Source: Urechis unicinctus
Taxonomy: Eukaryota > Annelida > Polychaeta > Xenopneusta > Urechidae
DNA length: 64,000 nt
Direction: 5' to 3'
Assembly: GCA_034190875.2 (NCBI GenBank)
Contig: CM067351.1
Span: forward strand, 8,109,634-8,173,633
Shown: one piece after another, positions 28,401 through 43,000 of the stretch
How positions within the stretch are numbered: position 1 is the first letter of the stretch
Layout of the letters: each line of letters begins with the position of its first letter
The notes under the pieces: model-generated
Database searches by the model: none
The model's input: the letters and a program-made list of their open reading frames with translations, nothing else
What the model was told of the DNA's origin: nothing
Position numbers and translations under genes: made by a program

Positions 28401-30545
28401 CTTACATCATTTACACGAATGTTACTTGATGGATGTATTTCTGTGAGCATCGTTTTTCTTTCGCTGGTAAAGGCTTGCAATTTTTATCGCAACCTGTCAG
28501 GGTCGCATGTGTGCATACACTTAGGGGATCCCTCTCATTGAGAGCCTATATCGGTCTATGCATGATGGTATCAAACAAAACAACATCTGATTGGTATTCC
28601 AATATCGTTTTGTACTTGTTGGAGATGCGAAACATGTACTAAATTACTCATTCGCTGGCTGGGACCGACCACAAAGAACTGATTCAAGTAGTAAGCCTGT
28701 CAGTACATTAAGTGTCAATTGCTTTAAGTGGAAGCTGTCCCCTTTAGGACGTGGGCTCGCACGTCACCGAACCACCTATCCCTACAGCAACGTTTTAGCG
28801 AACAATACTTAATCAATAGGAATGATAAATGTAAACCAAAAATTGGAGAATGACCAAATATATATGATGAATGATGGTTGCACGCGGCAGTTATGACAAT
28901 TTTTAAAACGGTAGCGAGCCGCTTTGTTTTCTTCGCAGCGTTTTTGGCAGGTATCATCAACGCAACAGATTGATTTGGTGCATTATTGACACTAGAAGGT
29001 TTCTACTCTTTTATCCTGAGACAATACATTGCATTTATTTAATTTAAGTTAGGAAGTTGGATACATTAACTGTGACACGCTAACTCATTATGCTGCAGGT
29101 TACTGCATTCCTACTCGAAATGCAATAATTAACTGGGCCATCTGGTGTCCAGATGATACACACAACAAAACATGCGAAACAACACGAGTATTTGCAAAGG
29201 TCAACCCCTGATGGACAGCATTCTACTGCCTTGAGCACCAATTGAACAACATGTCATTTATTCTCAAGGAGATAAAGTAGGCAGTTCGTCTCTACGCGTA
29301 CTTAGAGCAGCTTTTAAACTGCGTTATTGCACGTACTCACAAGTTGACAGGTTTTCCTAATATTTCTTCCACAATCAACCACTTGAACCTAAGTGGCCCA
29401 TCGCTTATAACAGCCCATACAGTTTAATCATCTCTCTTGTCACCTGCAAAGGGACGCACGAGTGAGGGGCCGCTTTTCTGGTAATCGATGAACCGCACTA
29501 AATATCGCCAAGCGATAAAATATATCAGCAATCTTTTTGGCAAAAACCGTTTACACTGTTAAGCCTTCTTAATAGCTCGTAGTTCTTCGTCAGGTTATTT
29601 GTATATTACAGCAATTATGACCTCCGCTAACCTGATATGGCACCTCAATGTAACATCCGGTTATTTTTCACTGGCAAGTGATTGATTGGGAGTTAGCCTT
29701 CTCCGCGACGAGGGTTTTATCCATAAATGCCAGTCAATCTCCGTAATGTTAAACATGACCATGAGTTTCTCCTTAACGACTTGCTGATTCAGCGTTAACA
29801 GTAAACCTAAGCACGATATAGTATAGCTGAATAGTTATCATGAAGCAATTTTGATCTCAGATATATCGCGGTGTGGTTGATGGCAGAAATTTGTTTAAGT
29901 TAGCAACAGCCGTCGCGATATTTCATTAAGCGTAGCAGCATGTGCTTAGGGATAGTTAAAATGATGATTTTTAGTTACTTGACATAAGGTGTTCTATGCA
30001 GCGAAGTGTTTTTACGTGAGGTGTCAACCTTACTCTTACTAAATTAGCCACATATTCGCTGGTTTCACACCTTGTACATTCATCACATTCCAAAAAAGCT
30101 TTCAATAATTGTTATTGCTTTCCCACCTATTGAAGTTCATTCATTAGCATAATAGGTATCACTCCGTCCTCGTTTCAAATGCCATGATATCTTTCATGCG
30201 TGAACTATGCATCAGGAATTGTTGCCCCTTTACCTCTCACTAACTGAGGAAATCAAAGTTTTGCCCGCATCGAGCCACCCATCACAATTTAAGCCTTTAG
30301 TGCCGCTGTCGCTTTTTCATACCACCAGTGTTTTTTTGGTAATCTTTTGAATAGGGCCACCTATGTGATATGATATCCGACAACCATACACCAATATCTC
30401 ACTCTTCGTCGAAGCTTTTCACAGTTTGAGAGGTTCATTGATGCCACTTAAGCCGATGCAGAATACGTACATATCGGCTTGGGGAATGCAATCATTAACT
30501 GGAATGTGGAACTCTCGCAGGAATATAAAAGGTAAGAATACTGAG
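25433..30545. other. Long stretch with no convincing gene
   Basis: Many frames of 60-105 codons occur without motifs. The one with a membrane-protein look (26683-26931, minus) is listed separately. No copy of the long repeat was seen until 30546. Confidence 0.45.
26683..26931 (-). CDS. Hydrophobic open frame, possible membrane-protein exon, weak
   Basis: An 82-codon minus-strand frame from a GTG at 26931. It is open upstream to a TAG about 100 bases earlier, so the reading may begin there. The product has two hydrophobic stretches (roughly residues 1-14 and 28-44), a strongly basic loop (TTKKPLKRSEKRR near residues 47-59) and a third hydrophobic run at the C-terminus. This hydrophobic/basic/hydrophobic order resembles a cytoplasmic loop between membrane helices, as in seven-helix receptors. 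I see no diagnostic receptor motif, no second copy and no good splice sites. Hydrophobic frames are common by chance in T-rich DNA. Confidence 0.12.
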   Translation of the reverse strand: MLGFLIMNTIILGRIFSCDLMLREQHLTSAIICIIGCLLVVMVSHNTTKKPLKRSEKRRFAVSNVTVQLFLPVISIAAVMYG

Positions 30546-33500
30546 AGCATACTTACACACCATGCAACCTGTGCGCTTTATCAGCGATATGTGGCTAGAG
30601 GGTAAGCTTCTTTCTGTAAATCTGTCAGAATTCACCATGGTATTAGCCGGAATATTCACATATCTACTCTTGTACTCAATGTTTCGTTCGATTTTTAAAT
30701 TATACACATTTGCTGTTCATTTGGTATGCTCGATTGTAAGAATACAAAAGTTAATAGCCCGAGATTCCTTTTTGTAGAGTAGCTTACCATAGATATAATG
30801 TGCTTTCGACCTACATAACCAAAATGTGTGCAAGTAAATTCCAGTGATAGATACCTCCAAGCTTTGAGATGTGAAAGCACCTGTTGATGTCTTTCTTGTC
30901 TCCACATGTCTTAATAGAATAACGCCGCGTGTTACATAAATCAGCACAACAGAGACTGCTTCAAACAACCAGCCTTCATTCACCTGGCAATGTTGGTTGA
31001 TTTAGAGTGGCAGTTTAACAAAGGAATGATTGTAGCTGTGTGTTGGAGTGAATTGCTTACTTTCGTTACACCATCGACATGCGTCGAACAGATTCGCCCG
31101 AAGATACTGGTGAGTTCAAGATAAACGGTTCTGCTAAATTACATACCATGGTTTTGTACTGGGTGCTGAAAGCATAACACATTCAATACGCGTGCAAAGA
31201 CCAAGGAAGAACAGTTCTTTCTAATATTGTTCATCACTGAGGATCATTGATTAAACATACTACTCTTTTCAAAACAGGCTGAGAGAATTTAATGAATGGT
31301 AAATGTACAAGCATTGTTTTAACATTTGCATTGAATCGATTATGTGTTCGACAATTATCGGTAACAGCGGTAACAGGAATATCGATGATTATTTACATAT
31401 GCTCTTGGAAATACCGGATTCCCGTTGACAGGGTATACGACATGATATCAATTGGGAGCATTGTTGCATTGTGACCAAAGGAAATATCTTGGGTAACCAT
31501 GCAAACACAAATTAAGCCTTCTGTTTATGATAATGTGAGTAAGCACATCTAGCTCATAACAACACGACGACACGCCATGAGCTGCCAATAGTAAAACATA
31601 TCAGTATTATCAATATGCATAACATTTGCCACCAAGTGTCTCGCAAAGTGGGATATACTTGAGGAGACTCTTATTCAGTCGACCCAGTGTGCAAGGGAGA
31701 GGGCGGAATTGGCTCTAAAAGGGGTAAAAACCGTGCATCAAGGCCATGTCAGAATCACGAACTAACTGTGAGCGTAGGCCTTAGGGATAGTGATAAGATT
31801 GTCCAGCAGGGAGCCATTGTAAATTAGATTGCTATTAACCAATTTTCACCATGCAGCGTCAGAATGTGGTTTGAAACGCTACAAGTCAGCGTTCATGCGG
31901 TAATAGGGGTCGTGTTTGCTGTTAACAAAACGTTGATCTTCAAAGGCTTCACAGGAATTTGTAGCTTGCTGTCGGCTATTTATGGCATTATATGCTGCAA
32001 TCGCGCCTAAGATTTAAACAGACAGCAATGACGCAGTATCACGTGTTGCATCACTCCCATCAGCATACTAGCTACGGAGAGATACAACACCAGAGCAGCT
32101 ATGGAGATATCCATCACCTGCTGTCAAAAAAGACAAGCCATCTAACATTGGATATTGCAAATAAACAGACGACCCCTCATAAGAGCATCGATGCCTAGGA
32201 TGTTTGTTAAGCTGTGAAGGGAAAGAGCGCATTAATTCTACGGAAAAAAGTTCAATTGTTATATTTATGACGTAAAAATAAATGCAAAAATACCTTCAAC
32301 ACATAATCACATATCACCATGCTCTTTGTATATGGCATACAACAGGCGATTGTGGTTAATTCTGTTGAAGCGAAGGTACATTGTGTGATAAACATGGCTC
32401 CATGTGTGCATTCTGGTATCGCTTAACCCATTGATTTAACAAATTTTGCATAGTGATTCGAGATAAGGGTGTCATCCAACATCAGCAGTGATTTCACAAC
32501 AATGCTGATGGATGATTCTTTAATTGGAAAACAGCAAGGAACAATTCCAATATGCCAGAATCTATACAATATTGAGCATGACATATGGTACATGACAATT
32601 CGTCTTTGTCCGACAACTTACGATGCTTCTATTGACTGTGTGCTGCTTTGTAGAAATCACGGCCGTACTTTTGAATTAACAAAACGGATATCTAAGTTAA
32701 ACTTAAATTGCAGGATAGGTTCACGGCATTTCTGATTACCATCAGACACTGGTACCACTATGACTACACAGACGGGTTTCTGATCTTGGTATCGGACATT
32801 GTACGCAAAGGCGTGTTTTTTTAACACAGGATCGCTACGTATAACAAGCTATTCTCCCGAGATATCAGCTGGAATACAGAATAATTGCAGTCAGTGTTAT
32901 CACAATCAATATGCGCGAGACTAGCATGTTTATGAATGAGGTTGTTGATGTCTCATGTGATCTCCTAGAGATACATGAGTAGGATGCTAATCATAGAACA
33001 AACAAACCAAAGGCCAGTTACTGCTTCCATGAGTGACGTGTGATAATGATGATTGATATTCCTTTGGCATTATTCCATTCTCATGCTCCATGTCAGCTGT
33101 TCTTCCTCTTGTTCTCTTAAATGACTGCAAGCTCTGTTAGTAATCTTAAGTTGGGCGGATGTTCTTAATGTTCATGCCGTTCGGAATAACTGGTTTTTTA
33201 GCTTTGTCGAGCTTTCAATAGTCCAAAATATCCAGCCGTAGATCGCTATACAGGTGAGGTGCACATTCATACTACGTTCTGCATGATATATCCTCGTATC
33301 AGGACCATATCAATGGCCAGTTATATATTTCCTCGTTAATCATTGGCAAAAATATCATCCTAGGCTTTATATAAACGCATTTAAGTGGCTAAAATGTCGG
33401 TGTATGCATTATAAGTTAGATCTTTGAGAAATAGCTTACTCAGCAAACATCGCAAACATATACCGGATAATGAATCAAACCTCCAGTATGAGCTGCTTAT

Positions 33501-34200
33501 CTCCAACAGGTAGATTTAACTTATCTGCTTTCTTATGTTGCGCTTCTTATTGTTGAGCCTAAGGTTGTTTAACTAGCTAAGTTTATTTTACGAAGTCGGC
33601 GCAGGGCAATTAGCATTCCCGACCTTAAGCCTGACCCTCCAGGCGGCGGAAAATAAAGGCTCTATCTGATAGAAATCCACACTTAGTCTGATGTGCGTCA
33701 CAACAGTTGAGGAAGAAAGAACGCAAAACACAGGCTAACAGGAACATCGCGATGTGTCTCTATGATTGGTTTCTAATGGTTTTATAGAGCGCGTACCAAG
33801 AACAGCAATGCTCATGTATAAACAACCAAGAAATGTTATTACGATATCCTGCTCGCGATAGAGCATTGGAAATATGAATTAAGGTAGCTGTCCCACAATA
33901 GACATACGATAATATCGGCAAACATCTATTTGTTAATACGCTGCTATTTGTATTTGGTAAACCTGGAGGCGGCGCCTTGCAGGAGTAAATAAGTCGACCG
34001 TCGTTAGGTTGCGGAATCCCTCGATGGACGTCATGTTGGTGGAAAATTCCAACATGTTTCTTAACATCGCAACTATGCTCCTTGAAGAAGATGTTCCAGT
34101 CGTCCCGTGCTTGGACGATTCAATAAAAAAGGTCATCGAGTAAAAGTGAAACAAGAGGTTGGCAAACGTGGCATCGGACCAGACTAATTCATCTCCAAGC
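30546..34200 (+). repeat. Long repeat, copy B (partial, more diverged)
   Basis: Collinear with copy A: 30546-31366 with 4424-5265; 31374-32830 with 5998-7535; 33180-34200 with about 7590-8600. Relative to A it lacks about 730 bases (5266-5997), and it has an extra 340 bases at about 32835-33175 that match nothing else here. By eye, mismatches and small gaps are clearly denser than between A and C, so B branched earlier or evolved longer. Neither end shows a terminal repeat I can recognise. Confidence 0.85.
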
Positions 34201-35540
34201 AAACGCAGCGAAAGTTCTGCATGCACAAAAAGTGCTACGGCGTGTCTGCGTGCTCCCAAATCCGTACTGAGGCGGTACTCACCACGTACGGATCACCAAA
34301 TTTTGCCCACGTTTTTGCAAGTAGACAGCACGCACATGCAAGTACGGCGGGTTTGGACCACGGCTTAAGCGTGTAGTGAAAAAATAAAAGCCTTTGCGTC
34401 ATTGCACATATGTTACCGCATTTAACCATGACTACTGACAGGACTGTTTTTGGTCACGTTATCTACTTCACGCGCATCCGCTCACACTATCTTCCTGCGA
34501 GGCGCTGTACGAACATTATAGCATGCTCGTTATGCATCTCAGCAGGATTTGTTCGGCTGTTTAAGTTAAGATCATGATAAAAACCCTGGTCTTTCGACTT
34601 TGGAAAGGGCGCCCGTTGTGTCAGGAAATAGGATCAATGACATGTAAAATGCATACTTGCGTATAAGTGAATTGCGATTCACACATAAGACAAAAGGCAC
34701 ACTTGGCCCCTGTCTCCATGAATGGCGATGATTAATCGCATTCGATTGTTTTTTTGACTCATATTGCTATTATCAGCAAGAACATGATTTGATTAATAGA
34801 CCGCAACACAAAACCCTTGATATGACCGTTAAGTAATAAAAGGAGCAATTCATCGCAGCCGAGTCAACTTTTGTGCAAGGTTGATTGGAAAGTAGTTTAT
34901 CTAAAGTTGGTGCCATAGTCGGACCAAACACCCAGGAGTAATGCATAGAGATTTATCAAGCAATCGTTCGATGCAAAAATATAGGGACGGATTATCAGGA
35001 GTGCTTATTGCGGCGCATGCCACAAAGGAATTGCTTTGGTGGTATATTGTGAAAAAACATTTGAAGCGTTCCTGATGATCGTGGCTTGAATGAGGATTCT
35101 GAAGTAAAGTTAAAATTTATCCTTTTTTTATCGTGGTCGTCGGGAGGTAGTGGTGAGGGGGTTACTTGCCTATGCAATCAGTATCACATTTTCGATATTC
35201 CAGCTCATTGGGTGCACTGCAGCATTGTCTAAAATATGTATATGATTACTTTACAATTTGTGTCATTTTAAAGCAACCAGCGGTAGGTTTGAATAAGCGG
35301 AAGGTTGCGCTGACAGCGTGGCCTGCTGAATGTAGGAGCCATGCGAGTCTAAACACTGCCCTGCAAGGAATGACACACTTTGCAGGAAACCAACCACGGC
35401 CATTTCTAAGACCCAATGCTCCGTGTAAGACCCAATGTGAATTGTTGCAATATCAGTGTTTTTATCATGTTTGCATGACACATTGGGAGCAATAGATCGG
35501 CATCATGGATATGATTACGACTCCTTCTGTTCTTTCGAGG
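34201..35540. other. Spacer between copies B and C
   Basis: No gene or repeat recognised. Overlapping frames of 60-109 codons on both strands near 35160-35500 have no motif and run into the SINE or the edge of copy C. Confidence 0.4.
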
Positions 35541-35790
35541 GCGCCCACTTTGCACAAACCCGTTGCCCAGACCGGCCAGCAAAACCCATGCCGCTGGGAC
35601 AAAGATCAAGCACTGTACTATTGAGTTACCGGGTCTGGTTCATCCCTTTACAGACATGGTACCGCCATCTAACGTGATCATCCTAGTCCCGACAGGTGTA
35701 TGCACCTTTGTATCGAACCTATAACCTGTGGGGTGACGCAGGATACCACTACGCTTTGCGAACCGGCTCCGTTTCACAAGAGCAAGCGCA
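35541..35790 (-). mobile_element. tRNA-derived SINE inside copy C
   Basis: The orthologue-by-duplication of the SINE in copy A. On the minus strand it has an A-box-like AAGCGTAGTGG at 35756-35746 and a B-box-like GGTTCGATACA at 35719-35709. The last base of the B box has changed from the consensus, so promoter strength is probably reduced. The far end at 35541 is the left limit of A/C homology. The SINE predates the duplication, because homology continues past its 5' side. Confidence 0.6.
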
Positions 35791-37732
35791 ATTGGGCTCT
35801 TCATAGAGTAACGCTGAGTGTAATATTTTTGTTCTCTCCGGTTTGCAGACGAACGCATTTGCATTCGGATACTTCCTTGTTAATTTGTTAGGTGATGATC
35901 TATTTTTTTCGGTGTTTCATTGGTTGTAAGATGCTAAGAGTCATTCTGCGCCATACATGCCCTCATGTTAGTAGTAGACCCGTTCTTAAAATCCTAACGA
36001 TCCAAAACATAGCTCCGTCTTGAATAGGTTAGAAAAATCGAATACCTTCTGGATAAATGCCCACGCGTCTTTATTTAGCGGCCAGGTACCCGTGCCAATA
36101 TAGGCGTTCCAATGCTGCACCAAGCAAAGGGGAGCATATTTTGGACACTGTTCGATGTAACATGTGGTGATGTAACATGTGGTGGTGCTTCTGTAAGAAT
36201 TATGTCCAAGTTGGCCGCTCACACGCATTAAGCTTGAATGCGATATCTTACAGTGATGTCAGCACACCGGTGGAGCAAACACCTTCATTGAACATCACAA
36301 TCCATTATTTCTGCGTATGTGCAGGCCATTCTCTACAATTGCCACCCGCAAGCTGCTGTCGTTTGCAACTGAACAAGACCGTCATCACGAGAACGCATTC
36401 GATCACCATAACAAACTGACCCGCGAATGCCTAAATATATAAATAATATCAAAGTCAAGTTATCTGATACGTACATATATGTTGCGTGGTCTTTGTTTGC
36501 ATACTATTACGAAGCCGACAACTTCATATTGCTAATCTCTTACATTTGAGAAGTGACGTCAATCGCCAAATTCATAATAAACGCCCATGTCGAATCAAAC
36601 ATAGCATCAATCAGTCGTCCGTTGCTGTGTGACACGATTATTTTGGTTTTGAGATCTACATGGCAGACACAGTCATACATGGAAAGTATCCTTAATGTCC
36701 AGAACATGCTAATGAAATCCTCCCCCAACAGCACTGAATCAAAATTATTCACGCAATATGTAAATATGAAACAGATTTAGCACTATGTCGTTCTCATGCT
36801 CATTCGGGATTTGGAAGGGCAAGCGTTTGATCTATCCCGACGTCCGTTTACTTTTCTATCGTTCACGGCAATAACTAGTCCGTGGGTAAAGCAGCGAAGG
36901 CGATGGTTACTCTCTAAGAAAATAAGATCCTATGTCGAGAAGCGTTTGTCTTGTAGCTTGCCTGACGCATCGTATCAACATGAAATTGCTTGGTTATTTG
37001 ATTCAGAAAGTAAACCGACACTGCAGCTCTTAGCAATTTAAATGGCAATGGCTTCCTGCCGGACAATTTTAAACGGGGATGGGGTTTTGATGCGGTTGCC
37101 AAGAGCGCTAACTGGGTTAGGATATGCTAACCGGTATGCCGCAAATAACACAACAATACTTAATAACCATTGATGTGCTTAAGTTCACATTTCATTTTCG
37201 TGCTTGGGTAAACGCTGGGAGCGTTGCTAACGGAATTCAGGGCAGGCTGGATACAGACAGAAAATATTGTACACAAACCCCAGATCCCCCACTATGCTTA
37301 TCGACAAAAAGTTGACAAAAACTCTCAGATTGAATATGATTTATACCTGAATAAGATTCTTTGCGAACGCTGATGGAAGTCATTTCCGATTGAAGGGCAA
37401 GGCAAGCCTTGAGATTACATCGCTCACTGACATCACCAAACGTACACTTGCTCTTTAGATCTGACGTCGGTCATAAATTACCAAGTAGCTTGCTGTGACT
37501 TCTCCTGTGAACCATTATAAATGACAGCAACAAATAAACTTATGCAGGGGTCAGAGACAGCAAGCGGCCAGTTGATTCATGATATGGATAGTTGATTGCA
37601 CGTTTTGTTACTCAACAAGACCATTCGTCATCCGATGCAGTTACTATACGAAGCCAAACCGAACAGAATTTATTTGCAAGACCTTTATGCGTTATTTTGT
37701 TGTTTCGTTGAATGCAACACAATGCATATTTT

Positions 37733-39998
37733 TGCATTTGCTATTGCAGTATCAGGTGTAATCTAAGGAAATGAATGTGTGTTTCATATTTCTGACCCGC
37801 CGCAAACTGAGCGTTACCAAAATAAGTACTCAAAACTGTATAATCCGTCAAATGTGCTCCGTTTCATTTCAAAATGTACTTTTGTCAGTTGGAGAAATAT
37901 ACAAAAATCTCCATTCGTTAAATCAGTATTCATCTGAGTGCGTACATCAAACAATATCCAGATCTTATCTCATACCTAAATTTTTCGTCCAAATAATCCT
38001 ATTTAAGGGGCCTTAATAACAATACGGACCATGGATATCTGAGAAAGTAACTGCGCATTGCTAGTTGTTGATACATAGAGATATGGAAGGAAAACTTCAG
38101 TTCTTCTAATTAATGTATCACAAACGATCTATGTGCTCAGCAATTCGCGAGGTCAATGATTGCCAGTCCGGAAGATTTGGTTCATTTATAAAATCCACAT
38201 TTATAAAATGCAATATTGGACAAAATCGAACTAGCTCTAGGATGATATTCTTACATAACAACAATTCATGGAATAGGTCGGGTAACTTGGAATCATCGGA
38301 ATGACAAAATCAGACAAAGTCAGTGGCATAAAAAAACATTATTTTCCATGGCCGTTGACTCCGTCGCTCTCCACCTCATAAGAATCGGATCGAAAACAGC
38401 AAAAATATGTCTTACTGCAATTAAAATGGTCCAGCTGTGGCAAAACGTTTCTCGCCTCCGCTTTTCGTTCTTAATTTGCGTCAGTTATTTTGAACCGTCG
38501 ACATTGGAGACAAGAGTTAGCTAATGAACCGGGAATCATTCCTCGAGGTAATCTAAGGCCTTGAATCATTGGGATCTCTGCAGACATGCGAGACACTCGA
38601 ACCTTCATCAACTAGGCTTTCATGGCGCCATTCACTGAACGAACCATGATATTCGCCATGACGCCATCCGAGCTAGATAAGATATAGAATTTTCTGCTCT
38701 GCTGCCAACAAGTGTTGTTGCATCAGGACAAGATAGCAAAGCGACCAGCTGGTACCCCGAGAGCACATTCAATTAGTCGAGAAGTATATATGCAGTTAGC
38801 TAGTCAACTACGAAATACGAAGTCTGGGTATGAGAAGACTCTGTCGATCAGGCTTCCCATTAAATCAATTCCTGGATATCTCTCACGTATTTTGTAGCAT
38901 TTGACTTTGATGCAATATGGATATTCAGTGAATGTGCGGGGAGGTGAACGAGTGAGTGGATACATGCATAAATGTGGATGAGAAAGTGAGTGAGTGAGTA
39001 AGTGAATGAGTAAGTGAATGGGTGAGTTACTGAATTAAAATGTAAGCAATCAGCAATATTGTTCCTATCAGCCTATATTTTGCTGCATATTGACCGTCTC
39101 CCACGTCGGTGTCCAAATGACACAATATGTGCTACATACAACATGAGAATAATGACATTAGATCACCTGTACAGCATACCAGGTATGAATATAAACCACG
39201 CAAATATGTGGGTGGGGTCTTTGACACGAGTTGTAAGTTCTAAACGGCAACATAACATAGGACCCAAATTAAAGAAATATTACCCTATCACTCACATTCG
39301 GACACATGATCTTCTGTTACTACAATATATCTACTATGCAAAATGAAAGTGGAACATTTCCTCTAACTGCCACAATATCCTCTCATGGTGCGTATCCCGC
39401 CGCGAATTAGCACCTGTGATAACAACTGGCAATGATTTATTGCGCTCACAAAAATGTCTGAAAAATCCGATGGTCGTGAAACAAAATGCCCGGCAATACA
39501 CCATAGGTATAAGGTGCGCTCGCCAAATACGATCTGGTGTTATATTTGAATATATACAACAGAAAACTGACTTCGTCGAGACCTGACAAGCTTTATCCTC
39601 GGTCAGCTTTTCGTAACGGACCAAGTGCTTGGTGTTTCAACAGTAACGGTATGCTTTGATAGTCTAACTAGTCTAGACTGCTTTTGGGGGGATTTCGAGC
39701 TAGAAATAATACACACATTTCAATATCCTCCTGATGCTGGCGTTTCGCCTAACGCGATGGATCGCAAAACCTCTGTTGCTACGTACATGGTAATGTATTC
39801 GGGAAGGCGCTAAAGTAACACGAAAACATTCCTCCTATACATACTACTTTATATTGCACCACGTCGTTCCAGCTACCGGTATAATCTGTCAGACACCTAT
39901 CCCAGATTCTTGATTAACAAAAATATTGAATGTCAAGCAAAACATTCCATACAATTTTGCAAACCTGATCATTAATCACGTTTGGTTATACAAACGTT
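37733..39998. mobile_element. Extra segment 1 in copy C, at the AT tract
   Basis: Absent from copy A, where an (AT)n tract sits between the same flanks (ATGCAACACAATGCATAT on the left, ATATGGCAGGTTTCT on the right). It reads as an insertion into an AT tract followed by loss or expansion of the tract. It contains a degenerate (GTGA)n run (38984-39027) followed by sequence with AGCAATATT that vaguely recalls a common gastropod repeat. Frames up to 96 codons have no recognised motif. Terminal repeats were not found, and AT-rich target duplications would be invisible here. Confidence 0.6.
38984..39027. repeat. Degenerate (GTGA)n run
   Basis: About eleven tetranucleotide units of GTGA/GTAA/ATGA type inside extra segment 1. 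Confidence 0.85.
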
Positions 39999-40017
39999 TA
40001 TATATATATATATATAT
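39999..40017. repeat. Short (TA)n at the segment-1 junction
   Basis: About nine TA units directly before the resumption of A/C homology. This is the remnant or seed of the 178-base tract in copy A. Confidence 0.85.
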
Positions 40018-43000
40018 GGCAGGTTTCTATCGGTCTTTATTGGTTATTTGTTTATATATAAGTTTGGAGACTATTTACGAGCGAAATAAAGCACCAGCAA
40101 TTGACGACATGGTCAATAATTGTCAAGTAATATGTAGGTGTTTATATTTATAGCGGCATGCAGTCAATGAGCGGGTTGATGTTGTGTGGCGCTCTTGAAG
40201 TCATGGATTATTTACAGTCGTCATTGTGTAATTGTTTTACACTGCCGGAAACTGTCATGCTCCTTACAACAACGCGTAGTAACTCTCCCGAGGCATTTGG
40301 TAGCGGCAGGCTCATGTGGTCAAAATAAGCATATACGAGTCACTCATGTTTATAAACGAGCCGGTGTTTTGCGACTTCGCTTCAAGACTGAGTTTGCGCA
40401 AGTGATTAGTCGTAGGGATCTATATAGCGCATTAGTCATAAATAATCTGCCCTCTGTGACCCAAGCTTTCCCTTATATTCTCCTCAAGAAGAAAGCTAAA
40501 GCCACTGACATCGTTTCAAATCAGTATGAGTGAAATGCAGTAAAAATATCAGTTGATTGCTACATAATGTATATATCAAATTATCTATCTCCCTCATAAA
40601 TGGCTTTTATGCAATATACAATCCGGACTGGTACTGTATAAGTTAATTCCGATCGACTAACAATTTGCCGATGTTTTGTTCGATTTGTAAATTATACACA
40701 GTTGCGGTTCATTTGGAATGCTCGATTGTAAGAAAACAAAAGTTAAACGCACCACATTTCTTTTTGTAGAGTAGCTGACCATAGATATAATGTCCTTTCA
40801 ACTTACATAACCACAAAGTGCGCAACCAAATTCCAGTGTTTGATACCTCCAAGCTTTGAGATTGAAAAGGCTTATGTAAAAGCACCTGTGGATGTCTTTC
40901 ATGTCTCGACATGTCTTAATAGAATAACGCCGCGTGTTACATAACTCAGCACAACAGAGACTGCTTCAAAGAACCAGCCTTCATTCACCTGGCAATGTTA
41001 GTTGATTTAGAGTGGCAGTTTGACAAAAGAATGATTGTAGCCGTGTGTCGGAGTGACTTGCTTACTTTCGTTACACCATCGACATGCTTCGAACAGGTGT
41101 AATATCTACTGGTTATGAGGTCTGGCTTCGGCAGAAGATACGGGTGCGTTCATAATAAACCGTTCTGCAAAATTACATACTATGGTTTGTACCGGATGCT
41201 GAAAGCATTAAACATTGAACCCATGTGAAAAGACCAAGGAAATAATCGGAGCTTTCCAATATAGTTCATCATTGAGGATCATTGATTAAACATACTACAC
41301 TTTCTAAACTGGCCGCAAAGATTTATTGAACGGTAAACGTACAAGCGTTCTATTAACATCCGTATTAAATAGATTATTTGCTCGTCAAATATTGGTAACA
41401 GCTTGAGCAGTCTTGGATCTTCTCCTTTTTATTTGAGCTTTTCAAAGTATGTTTCCACGAGTTTGGCGGGGCCATGGAATTCCCCGTTTTCTTGAATAAC
41501 TTATGACTTATAAAGTATCGGTAATTGACAAGGTGTAATTTATTCCTCCAAGAGTTCCAAACAATAACACAGTAATAATTTCTGACGAATTAGAAAGTTC
41601 TACAACAGTATACTTGCACACCTTGTGATGACTGCACCTTAAAGTGATGTTGCGGAGACCAGTTGAATCCGGTAGAGATGAGTACCTCTGAGGTGAGTGT
41701 CGAGATTCAGGATGGCATCCCTATTTATACAATATGATGATGGCGACCAGTCAACTCATTATCGTCGACATTAAAATTGTCCTGAATGGAAATTCCACTA
41801 AAATCTTTCACAATAATTCCGATTGATCGATTTCTAAATGAGGTGGAAATATATATAAATACGGATTTAACTAATTACTCAAATTGATTTCTATACAATG
41901 ACCGTCAGCTCGCCGTACGTGGGCGTTTCGGGGTGGCATTATATTTGAATACTACTTAAGTCACTGCTCCCATGACATCGTATAGAAAGGCCGTCATTTC
42001 GACGTTCATTGACATTCCGGGGTGGTACTAACGATTGCCATCCGAATCTTGGCACTCCACTGCACAAACGACACACGCAAACACGATCATTAACATGCGT
42101 ATTAATTACGGGGTGTCTAATCTTGCATCAAGGTTAGACTTTACAAGCTGTAACAGGAATATCGCAGATTTTTTATACATGCTCGTGAAAATACCCGTTT
42201 GCAGTGTATACGACATTCGACCAATTCGAAGCATTGTTGCATTGTGACTTAAGGAAATATCTTGAATAACCATGATTAGATAAGTTAAGCCTTTTGTATA
42301 TGATAATGGAAGTAAGCGTCTCTAGCTCACAACAACACGACGATATGTAATGAGCTGCCAATATGAAAATTTTATCAGTGCTAATAATATTCATACTATT
42401 TGCCACCAATTGTCTCGCAAAGTGGGATATACTTGAGGAGACCCTTATTCCGTGACCCTGGGTTCAAGGTCAGAGGCTCCAAAAAGCGTTAAAACCGTGC
42501 ACACACGCGATGTCAGAATCACGAACTAACTGTGAGCAGAGGCCTTAGGGATAGTGATATGATTGCCCAGCAGGGAGCCATTGTAAATTAGATTGCTATA
42601 AACTGCGGTTCACCGTGCAGCGTTAGGTTGTGGTTTGAAACTCTACGTTAAGGCGATAACATGGGTCGTGTTTGATGTAAACAAGTAAGTCGATCTTCAA
42701 AGACTTCCCATGTATTTCTGGGGCGACGAACATCAGAGTATGAAAATTGGATAGTCCATACTTAATAAGCTTGCAGTCGGCTATTTACGGCATTATATGC
42801 GGGCAATCGTGATTATTGTTTCCCAACAAACTGATTACAAGCACGCACTTGACCGCACCATCATGTAATGAACAACACCCTTTCGATGTGTTGGTGAAGG
42901 TGCATTCTGCAATAATACGACTGGTAACTATGTGAATGATTGAATGATACAATTGTCCAATCACTTTTGATTCAGGTGCCTAAGATATAAACCGACAGTA

